Notes under the pieces: model-generated
Database searches by the model: none
Told to the model about the DNA's origin: nothing
The model's input: only the letters and a program-made list of their open reading frames with translations
Source: Gliomastix tumulicola
Lineage: Eukaryota; Ascomycota; Sordariomycetes; Hypocreales; Bionectriaceae
Assembly: GCA_001599755.1 (NCBI GenBank)
Contig: BCHX01000002.1
Location: 4,384,330-4,448,329, forward strand
Reading direction: 5' to 3'
DNA length: 64,000 nucleotides
Made by a program: the position numbers and the translations under genes
Part shown: piece by piece, positions 55,247-64,000 of the stretch
Numbering within the stretch: the first letter of the stretch is position 1
How the letters are laid out: each line of letters begins with the position of its first letter

Positions 55247-58200
55247 AAAGGAGGAGTTTTGCGGAAAGGGAGAGCTGGACGTCAGAGTTGACAGGGGCCA
55301 AGATTAGATCTTGAAGCCCCGACAAATCAATAATTCTCACTAAACGGTCCCAGACTCGGCAATTGGCATCCCAGATGGTAAATCCCCGTCTTCAATCGCT
55401 TGCCGAAAATACCGAGTTTCGCTTGCAGATCGGACACAGACTCAATTATGCTCCAATCAGGAGCTGTTGTTGTTATCGGGCTCCAGGGGGCTCGTCCGTT
55501 TCGCCTAATGTCTCAGAATGTTGAGGCTGGATGGCAAAGAACAAAAAGGGGGGCAAAACCAGCCGCCAAAGCGTGTTACTGCGAAACGAAAATTGGATGT
55601 AGAAACACTTTTACAAGGCTCGATTGGCACAGGACGGCATCTTCTTGCCGGATGCACTCCTGTCTGTCCAAACGAAACGGGAGGCTGTCGAGCATAAAAA
55701 TGGAAAATCAGGCCACTTCTGCATTGTCCTCGGCGTTCTTGCGTTTGACCTTGCTGAAGCGCCTCTAAACGTCACACTGCTCAAACGCCGGAGCCATGAA
55801 AGGAGCAGTGCTCGCCATCGTCGAGCCTTGCGTCATTCGAGCTCCTCGTCAGAGAATATGGCAATTGCGTCAACTACTGGGCCTGAGCGACAGTGGCCAA
55901 CATTTCGTTGTTTCGCCTTCTGTCGCTAAGAGCAGCAATTCCCGATGAACTGAAGGTGAAACCGAGAGGAGACCGGAAAAGCGCTTCCATGTCTCTGAAG
56001 TATCGCAGCTCTCTTGCGCAAGATCAATTTCTTTCAGGCGAAGTCTCGTCTCAAGTGGCGTACTCAACCTCGGGCCGGCCCTTGAGCCATGCAGTACTGT
56101 TCAAAATGCTTCGTCGTCCTGAATCGACTGCGACCATCGTCCACAGGGCAATCATGCCAGCATCGTCGCAGGCTTGCTACAAAAATTCATTGCTGCTACT
56201 GACCGCCTCCATTCACTGGCTCCTTTGAATACGCATCGGGCTCGTCGCATTGGCTCAGGCCAACGTATGTTTCCCAACGTTGCCGTGCGGTTTGGAGGTG
56301 AAGTACACAACCCCGAGATCTATTTGAAGGTCCATGTCGGCCATGCCATCGTCAAAGCATGCATGACGGTTGACCGCCTCGCTATCGAGCGCTAGGAGAG
56401 AATCTTGAACACGGCACGACGCAGTCGGTCCTCGATTTCCGGGCCTGCAGTCCTACTATGCTCGGCTCGTTTCCTAGCCACGAAGCCGGATTAATACTTG
56501 AGCTACAGACCCATTCGTATTGAATAGATGTGTATGCGGTCCAAGTCTGTGCTCAACCGAATGCAGGCGCAAGGCGGTGATTTCACTCGACCAGAGTCTG
56601 ATCGCGACAGCACAAGGAAGACGCTATATCGGGTATCTTGAGGCTCGAAGAAGCATGAAAACCCCAGTTGCTGCTATTGCTGCCAGGCTGAGAAGCTCGT
56701 TGATCAGGGATCTTGACCCTCGAAGCCGTGGCCGGAAGTTTTCCACCGTACAGAAACCTTGAAGATCTGGCCGACAATAGTCACTCGACCAGAGCCCAGA
56801 TTTGGGAGAACAGCAACTGCATTTAGCCCCTTGTTGTCCTCAGAATCGGGTAGGAATGCAGTGCTTCTCCCTCAGCGTAAGCATGTAGTTGAGCATGAGA
56901 TGTGGCAGAGCGAGGCGCGAGCTTAGACGAAAGGGTGGTTGTAGTCGGCTCGGTGGTGATTCAGATATGGCTCGTCCGATTTCTGATAACCTTCCTCTTC
57001 CATATCAGGAAACTAACAAGACTCAAGAGGTAGCCTACGCATCGGATGCCAAGGGCGAGATTGATGTTGAAACTTGACGTAGTGAAAGACTTCGATCATC
57101 CATCCAGCGGCTCCTTTGGTCCATTTCTCAGAGGGACCAAGTGCCCTTTCTCAGAGTGAGTCACTCGACTACCTCTCGACAGCACTCAGCATCGCCAATC
57201 TGGCCGGCTGTGAGCTGGCCACGCGAATCCGTGGGTAAGGGTTGCAATCGGGAGACACCAAGACATGCATAAGGCTCCTCTAGTAGCTTGGCAAAGAGGA
57301 CCCGGAACCGAGGAACCATCAAGACTCCAGGACTCCAGAGCGTCCACGTGAGATGTAAACTCAACGGGGAAGTCTGATGGGGAAAGGAAAAGGCCAGAAG
57401 GTGTATTCTACTGAGAAGGGGCTTCGAAGGTGTCATCGCAGAGCTTCTCGTCCAGCATCGAGTCGTCGGAAGATGACTCTCTAAGATGCGTTTCTCTTCT
57501 CGAGAAAACGATGTGTCGTCCGTGATGCTGATAGGCGAGCGCTGGTGATCCACAAGGGTCGTCACTCTGCGCCCAAGGAGGCAAGCAGGGTGGCGGCAGC
57601 GTGCCATGTGATACCCAAGGTCAACATTCCCATGTCTGTTATTGGATATGCGAGATCAGGCATGGATACGTCGGTTCCATCGTGTGCTGGCACCTGTTGC
57701 TTTAATGAAGAGGGGTTTTCTGGATTAACCCAAGATCACCTAGGGTAGTCTGTAGTGAGAAGTGCGCGAGATAAGATGCCCAGATGACGCTGAAGTGCGG
57801 AACGCCATGCCTCTTCTCTCCGAACAAGGGAGCCAGAGAATGTGGCATAGTTTTTGTTGACGAATCAGAAAACACCCCTCACTGCGCCAAATGCGTCTCC
57901 CCAAAGAAATGGACTGGCCGCATAGATGTGAGTGAGGCCCAGCCATTCGGTGGCATATTCCAACCTCTGGAATTGGTTAAGGTTGAAGGCGCCCGAAGTC
58001 CAGGCAACTTTATGCCTTCTGGAGGGGTCAGCTCAGCTGGTTGGCGTACGGGGAACTTCGGGGCTTACGGGAGGCGCTTATTTGACGAGATGCATCACAA
58101 GCACACTGCCGTGGTTTGCGTGTCGGTGTCGCCTTGGGTGATGGGCGTTGGGTGTTGGGTGTGAATTTGTCAGGCAGAAGCGGCAACGCCAGCAGATAAG

Positions 58201-59179
58201 GCAACATGCATTTGGAAGGCCGTAGCGGGGACGCCCTTGCAGAGGGGTAGGCGCAGGTACGTACCCGAAAGGCAGCTCCTTCAGTGGATTCACAGCTGGA
58301 AGCCACCCTGAATGGAACTCACGGCAGTAACCTAAAGCACCTGTATGCACGTCCAAGGTAACCTGTGAGATTCCGCCTCACACCCAACCATCGATTTACG
58401 AGGGAGGTAAGAGTCACACTGCCACGTTCTGCATATTTTGGATGCATCTGCATTTTCCCTCCTCCAACCTCCAATCTTATCCCTCGTCCAGCGTTGAGCA
58501 ACACCAGCACTGCGACACAGGACCCGTGCCGGATCTAACAGACAGCTAATGCTGGCAGGTACCACCTTAGCAACTTTCCTGCACTGACATCACGCGTGCT
58601 TATCTCTAATACACGCTCTTCGCAGGCGTCGGCCTCTGGAACCCAGGTCACTGCTGGTAAAGTAAGCTCCTTCCGTTTACCCCGCCCCCTCACTTGCATG
58701 TTTGGAGTCCGTCACTTTTGGCAGCGCAAGGCAGGGATGCCACGGTCTCAGTCACGGTCAGGCAGGCAGGCAACAAAGTGATCAAATGGGGCTGGTCTCT
58801 TGACCTCGATGCTCCATTGGAATCTGGATGCTGCACTGGTGACTTGGCTGTTGAACAGCATTCATGCCGTGTCCTGTTTTAGCTTTCTGCACTCTATCCT
58901 CTCATCTGGCTGAAACCTTCTTCCGTCGTCGTCAAGAGTTCATCTTGCCTTTATTTCATCTCCCGTTCCCAACCAAATCATCCGCGGCCTCACTGCTGCT
59001 TTCCTCTGCCCCTCTATCCCCTTGTCAGCTGGTCATCCTCGCCATTCGCGTTCCACAAGCACCCCTAGTTTGCCTTGCGCTGCCTAGTTTGCCTTGTTTT
59101 CCGGTCTACGAGTACACGGGGGAAACATCAGTGATGTGAACTCCGCTGCATCATCGAGTCGTTGATCGTTTGACTCGTA
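55247..59179. other. Gene-poor tract (about 3.9 kb)
   Basis: Between the SDR gene and the membrane-protein gene, both on the plus strand. It carries one AGGGGGCT word (55485). The frames at 57161-57607 (minus) and 57784-58164 (plus) are the longest, but neither has a recognisable domain or G/C third-position bias. The last few hundred bases are C/T-rich, as in a promoter and leader. Nothing else can be supported. Confidence 0.45.
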
Positions 59180-61234
59180 ATGGAAAAGGAGCACAAACGC
59201 ACTCTGAGGCCGAACTGTCCCGTACCTCAACATCAGCTAACGTCACAGTCGGCATCCGACAGTGAACAAGCCAACACCATCCAACCACCCCAGCCACGAC
59301 CACAGCCGAAGCTTCCTCCCTCCTCTATTGCTGAGGCCTTATCACCGGCAGCATCGGCCAACTCCCCTCTTTCTCGGGACCCTTTGTCGTTTTCCGAGCC
59401 CTCTCTTCGATTCCCTCGACCCCAAGTCGACCGACGAATTGCGAACTGGATCACAAGCAGCGATCCCAACATCATGCGGATGACAACGGTGCCTAGCGAC
59501 GACGACAACAGTCTCGCCGGCTCTTCCTATGAGCTTATCACGGGACACGACGATGATGGCTGGTCTCAAGATGGCCGGGATCACGATCAGGATCTTACCA
59601 GCGAGTCTGTGAGCTCACTCGATGCCCAGAGGACAGATGACGTCCACAGTCTGGCCGATACGGAGCAGCTCTCGGATGAGGAATATACCCATGTCGAGGA
59701 CGCCGACAGCACACCCGTCACCTCCCACTACCGGCAGCCCGATTCCGGCCGTGGAGTTCAACGCCAGCTTTTCACCGAGTCCCATTCTCGCCAGCACTAC
59801 GACGAGCAGGCTGACACCGACTCCGAGGACGAGGCTGCATCTCGATCATCTCTCGAATATGCGCAGGAGAGTCTCAAGACTCCATCGATCCCAACCCCAG
59901 AGGCAAGCAAGATTCTGGAGAAACATGCACCGTCAACGGACGAGTCGCTTGCGGCCGACAAGAAAGACGAACCCATCATATATGAAGCGGCCCAGGGACA
60001 CCTGGCACGCTTGTGGGACATGTGCAATGAATGGCGCTTGGGCTTCCAGGACGCCCGCCAGATCTCCAGGGTGGCCCTTCCTTGGTTCCTCTTCTTCATC
60101 GGAGCGTGCCTTGTCCCTCAGTTTGTCAATGTCCGGGGTCCAACCCAGGACGTTGTCCCTCCCACCACGACGGTATACGTCACAACTACCTCCGTTCACA
60201 CCACGCCTCTCCTCATTTCTCCAACAATGACGCCAAACCAACCCAGCGGGCAGGCTCCGAGCCATGGCGAAGGTGAACTCATCCCAGCCGAGAGCTCTCG
60301 ATCCAAGGACTGGATCTTCGGTTCCAAGAAGCCCGAGGTGACTTTCTCCACGCCCTCCAGCACCAAGCTTGTGGCACATATCCCTCCCGAAATCAAGGGC
60401 ATTTGGCTTTCGGAAGGCTGTATTGAGGTTCTGAGCACGCGAGAGGGTCGCAACATTGCGATGACCATCATTCCGGTGACCGAAGGTCTCGTCGTCAGGT
60501 TCCCACGCTCGGAAGCGTACGGCGTGGTTGACGTAACTTTCCGGGCTTCATGCAAACCAACCCTGCACAGAGTGCTTAAGGTCCACTTTGGCAAGGGAAT
60601 TCTGGAGGAAGTGTACGAGATGACGAGGCACATTGCGCAGGATCTGACTGAGTTTGTGCCTGTTGCAGCCCAGGAGGCTGAGAGGCACCTCGGAAACGCG
60701 AAGCGTTCATGGGACTACGTCGCCGACTCGGTAGGCACCACCGCTCTCTCGGTTAGAGACACCGTGTCCAAGGGTCTCACCACCTGGCGGGACAACTCTC
60801 ATCAGTACATGAAGAAGGCGGAAACCGAGATGGCCAAGGCGACGACTAGCCTGTCTACCTACGTCAACGCCCTCCGCGACGAGGCCACCGAGTACTGCAG
60901 CGACCTCTCTGAAGCTCGTCTTCGCGCCCGATATGCTCTCAGGCTCGAGCTTCTCAATACCCAGATTGCCGCCAAGATCTGGTGGTTCAAAGTGACTGGC
61001 CGTGGAGAGGAGGCAGTGGACTATCAGCGAAAGGCCAAGAACTTCCTCCTGGATAAGGAAGCAGCAACTCAACAGGCCTTGACCAAGGAACTTCAGGATC
61101 ATAAGGAAGGCAAATTCCTTCATCACTTAGGGGCTCTGCTACGAGGACGGGAATACCACAGCGGGAGCTCCGACGATGACACAACTGGTCGTCGAGCGCG
61201 CAAATGCGGGTGGCAGCGCAAGTCAAGCAGATAG
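59180..61234 (+). CDS. Single-pass membrane protein of unknown function, 684 residues
   Basis: Intact single-exon frame; start context GTAATGG. The family is not recognised by name. Residues 1-270 are hydrophilic, Ser/Pro-rich then strongly acidic, with short sequence islands that look conserved (RRIANWITSSDPNIMRM, GSSYELITGHDDDGW, ESVSSLDAQRTDDVHSLADTEQ split over two motifs). One transmembrane helix lies at about 298-316 (VALPWFLFFIGACLVPQFV). After it come a Thr/Val/Pro-rich stretch, a beta-rich segment (IPPEIKGIWLSEGCIEVLST, VVRFPRSEAYGVVDVTFRAS) and a long helical region (about 480-640) with regular Ala/Thr/Arg spacing. No signal peptide, so the acidic half is probably cytosolic and the C-terminal part lumenal; that is an inference. 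Y117-E-L-I next to acidic residues resembles an Atg8-interacting motif, but short motifs like this occur by chance. Confidence 0.85.
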   Translation: MEKEHKRTLRPNCPVPQHQLTSQSASDSEQANTIQPPQPRPQPKLPPSSIAEALSPAASANSPLSRDPLSFSEPSLRFPRPQVDRRIANWITSSDPNIMRMTTVPSDDDNSLAGSSYELITGHDDDGWSQDGRDHDQDLTSESVSSLDAQRTDDVHSLADTEQLSDEEYTHVEDADSTPVTSHYRQPDSGRGVQRQLFTESHSRQHYDEQADTDSEDEAASRSSLEYAQESLKTPSIPTPEASKILEKHAPSTDESLAADKKDEPIIYEAAQGHLARLWDMCNEWRLGFQDARQISRVALPWFLFFIGACLVPQFVNVRGPTQDVVPPTTTVYVTTTSVHTTPLLISPTMTPNQPSGQAPSHGEGELIPAESSRSKDWIFGSKKPEVTFSTPSSTKLVAHIPPEIKGIWLSEGCIEVLSTREGRNIAMTIIPVTEGLVVRFPRSEAYGVVDVTFRASCKPTLHRVLKVHFGKGILEEVYEMTRHIAQDLTEFVPVAAQEAERHLGNAKRSWDYVADSVGTTALSVRDTVSKGLTTWRDNSHQYMKKAETEMAKATTSLSTYVNALRDEATEYCSDLSEARLRARYALRLELLNTQIAAKIWWFKVTGRGEEAVDYQRKAKNFLLDKEAATQQALTKELQDHKEGKFLHHLGALLRGREYHSGSSDDDTTGRRARKCGWQRKSSR

Positions 61235-62294
61235 GCGAAGAGACGCACCAAGACCTGAAAGTCGTTATGCGACTGGCTTTTTGGTGTATATCAGCAAGAT
61301 GATCCCCCCAGGTCGGGGACGAGAAACGAACCATGCACGGGATAGGAAACGGAGTTAGGGATTCTCAAGATATCATCATGTATAGGAATAGGTTTGATTT
61401 TTAACTTGTTGGCTTTTTATGGTCTCTGGTCCTTTAATTACTAGTAGGCAATCGCACCCTTTCCTACAGAATTGAGAACACTTGGCACCAATCTCGATAC
61501 CATGCCACGCCTTAGGGTAGCTATCCCAACTGATGCCTGACGAGGTGACCTTGATAGGCAACGGCCTAGCAACGACCGTGATGGGTGAGTCAGTGAGTCA
61601 GTGCATGGGACCGCACAGCTACCTGATGGCTGTCTTTTCGAATGCAACAGTAGCATGTCTTTCGTCTTTCGCCTTTGCTGTCCCATGAACTTTGTATTCC
61701 TGAAAATGCCCGTAGGCAAGCTCACATGTAAATCCCCAGTCTCGTGGCGAGGGGCTGAAGCTGGTGGACGGTACAGGTCTGCAAGGCTCACGGTACAGCG
61801 CAGCACAAAATGGGCGTGGAGGTACTTGGCTAGTGCCTAATGAGGGGCAGACGAGGGGAAGGACCAATCACATCGTCCCGCTCCCACTGCTTGCAATTTC
61901 TCCCCCCGCTAAAGGGACGGTTGAGGGGCAAAAACCGCCCTGTCCCTCCTCCTTCCCACGCCGTGAACCTAAACAATAAAAAACTACCACCACACCCAAA
62001 CATCATCCCGCATTTCGAAGCACAGCACGCGCGCGTGGATATTTTCCAGACAGAGCTTTCTGCTATTTCCCGCAGCTTTTCCATATTCCGGGCCCTGCTT
62101 CACTCGACGCTAGCATATGTAGGTCATTTCTTTTTTCGCCCCTCGTCTACGGTCCACAGACCCCTCTTCGACTCTGGTGACGCCGCTCGTGTCCTCGGAG
62201 CTCTGCTCTCTCTCTGGCCAAGGTTTTCTTTGCTGACCTTCTCCGCGCGCAGATTTCTGAATAGTCATTCTTCAGAATTTCCACAGCATTCACC
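61235..62294. other. Intergenic: membrane-protein 3' UTR and RanBP1 promoter/leader
   Basis: 1.06 kb between two plus-strand genes. The right part is C/T-rich and ends in a good start context (TTCACCATGTC). No TATA box, which suits a housekeeping gene. No other gene seen. Confidence 0.55.
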
Positions 62295-63310
62295 ATGTCT
62301 TCTACCGACGCCACCGAGCCCAAGGTCGAGGAGACCAAGCCCGCCGAGACGACCGAGGTATGCCTGGCACGAACCGAGCTACAATAGACGGTGGAAGGAG
62401 AGGCGGGACCGCCTCGACGTTGTGCGGTTCTGTTCAGCTCGCTAATACGACTCGATACATAGGCTCCTGCTACTGAGGAGAAGCCCGTCACCTCGTCGGC
62501 CGTGTTCTCCATGTTCGGCGGTGGTGCCAAGAAGGAGAAAAAGGAGGACGAGGACCGCGGTGACGTCTCTGGCAGCGCCAAGGCTCAGCGTGAAGCTGCT
62601 GCCGCTGCCAAGGAGGATGTAAGCGTTCCCTGAAGACACCTTTCTTCGCCCTGAGCTCAGCTCTGCTTGCTGGACGCAACTACTGACTAACGACGACAAC
62701 AGGACGAGGCCGCCCCTGAGTCCGAGGATGTTCACTTCGAGCCCGTCATCAAGCTGACGGAGAAGGTCGAGACCAAGACCAACGAGGAGGCTGAGGAGCA
62801 GCTCTTCAAGATGCGCGCCAAGCTGTTCAAGTTCGTCAAGGAGTCGAGCGAGTGGAAGGAGCGCGGCACTGGAGACGTCCGGCTGCTTAAGCACAAGGAG
62901 AACGGCAAGACGCGCCTGGTCATGCGCCGTGACAAGACGCTCAAGGTCTGCGCCAACCACTACATTGTCCCCGAGATGAAGCTGTCCCCCAACGTCGGCT
63001 CCGACCGATCCTGGGTGTGGAACGCTGCCGCCGACGTTAGCGAGGGCGAGCCTGAGGCTGTTACTCTGGCCATCCGCTTCGCCAACTCTGACAGTGAGTT
63101 AACTGCTATTACTCCAGCTTGCTGGGCAAAACCAAACCACGGACTGCCTTTGTGTGTTCTTATACTGACCCCATTGCAGACGCCAACCAGTTCAAGGATG
63201 CTTTCATCAAGGCCCAGAAGGAGAACGAGGAGATCTTCAAGAAGTCCGACGAGACCCCCGCGCCCGCCGTTGAGGCTCCTGTCGCCGAGGAGACCGCCGA
63301 GGCTGCTTAA
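62295..63310 (+). CDS. YRB1: Ran-binding protein 1 / Ran-specific GTPase-activating accessory protein
   Basis: Four exons, 62295-62357, 62463-62618, 62703-63093 and 63180-63310, 246 residues. Introns are 105, 84 and 86 nt, with GTATGC, GTAAGC and GTGAGT donors; phases are 0, 0 and 1, the last giving FANSD-N-ANQFKD. The protein binds Ran-GTP, frees it from karyopherins and stimulates RanGAP, allowing GTP hydrolysis in the cytoplasm after nuclear export. After an acidic Ala/Glu-rich N terminus comes a complete RanBD1 domain: DVHFEPVIKLTEKVETKTNEE, FKMRAKLFKFVKE, WKERGTGDVRLLKHKENGK, RLVMRRDKTLKVCANHYI and SWVWNAAADVSEGE. The C-terminal tail is acidic and Pro/Ala-rich. The length fits fungal Yrb1 (about 200-250 residues). 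Confidence 0.95.
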
Positions 63311-64000
63311 ATGGACAAAGGACGAGGAATCATCGGACACATAGCTCAGCTGCCGACCTTTGGACTCGACATGTCAACAACGAAATGAAGAAAGGATTGT
63401 CACCAATCTCGCCCTCGACCATCGCCAGAGTCCCGTGTCCATTCCCAGCCCTAGAGCGGGCTGCAATGAACCGAGCCCATGCGCTTTCCCAACCCCATCA
63501 ACCCCTACCTACTACCCCCATGCCCAATCACCACCACCCTCACATCCCATCATACCGCGCATGGAAATCAAGTGCAAGACCCCCTTCCCCCAGAGACACA
63601 TCACCCATATCGACACACTGTCTTCGATGAGAAGATCCTAGTTGGAGGTAGAACGATTGTGATCGAACGAACGCTCACGAAAGAAAGTCGATGGCACCCT
63701 TGACAGGGGGGCCGGCTTGGCAGGCATCAAGTGATGCTTGAGAACTTGTCCCAAGCAAAACATGTTAAATAAAGAATGAAGGTCTTCTCACACGAGTCCT
63801 GAATTAGATTCCCCAGAACACTCTTCTAGCAAGGGAGGAACAATACGAATGACGCTTCACTCCGCTGTCCGCGTGTCCGGGTTTGAGATGTGTGCAACCT
63901 GCAGCTTCGTAGCCTGACTGTGTGACATGTTCGTGAGCTTAGACCCAACCAACCACACAGACCTGACTTAGGTACGGCTTGTAGTTGTGGAACAATGACG
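63311..64000. other. 3' flank of RanBP1 to the window edge
   Basis: 690 bp. Left part is 3' UTR; an AATAAAG-like poly(A) signal context (TTAAATAAAGAATG) is visible near 63,764-63,777. No coding frame is recognisable before the window ends. Confidence 0.45.

Overview
The window is nuclear DNA of a filamentous ascomycete, most probably a sordariomycete. The evidence is short introns (about 55-100 nt) with GTRNGT donors, CTNAC-like branch points and CAG/TAG acceptors; coding regions rich in G/C at third positions; and protein families typical of Pezizomycotina: an Adr1/AmdX-type zinc-finger regulator, a STE50-type MAPK adaptor, a single-exon LCB2 and a plasma-membrane Na+/H+ antiporter with a long C-terminal tail. 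I cannot fix the genus from sequence alone. I see no tRNA, rRNA, CRISPR array, intact transposon or biosynthetic gene cluster.

Layout. 0-5 kb: the tail of a truncated + strand gene, a NUDIX hydrolase (-) and a large C2H2 transcription factor (-) whose true start lies in an upstream exon. 5-13 kb: a long gene-poor tract. 13-26.4 kb: a DUF1349 protein (+), an NHA1-type antiporter (+), an MDR-family NADP-dependent reductase (-), a small DUF7719-like membrane protein (-), the GPI-anchor deacetylase GPI12/PIG-L (+), a candidate 77-residue protein (+) and a phosducin-like protein (-). 26.4-31.4 kb: gene-poor. 31.4-43.7 kb: the heterotrimeric G-protein beta subunit (-, five exons), acetoacetyl-CoA synthetase (-, three exons) and serine palmitoyltransferase LCB2 (+). 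46.4-55.2 kb: STE50 (+), a conserved-looking protein of unknown function with a charged coiled coil (+), a secreted alpha-carbonic anhydrase (-) and a short-chain dehydrogenase (+). 59-63.3 kb: a single-pass membrane protein of unknown function (+) and RanBP1/YRB1 (+, four exons).

How the genes relate. Most are single-copy housekeeping genes (sphingolipid synthesis, GPI anchors, Ran cycle, acetoacetate activation, cation homeostasis). The most interesting association is in signalling. The G-beta subunit and a phosducin-like protein (the family that chaperones G-beta-gamma assembly) are adjacent genes on the same strand, and the MAPK adaptor STE50 lies about 13.5 kb beyond G-beta. I find no convincing new multi-gene system. 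The items most worth a second look are that linkage, the basic-site-flanked insertion in the carbonic anhydrase, the spliced N terminus of the zinc-finger factor, the unannotated-looking small gene at 24.25 kb, two proteins of unknown function, and a recurrent G-rich word in non-coding DNA.

Exon boundaries were worked out by hand from splice signals, reading phase and protein-family continuity. No alignment or database search was run.
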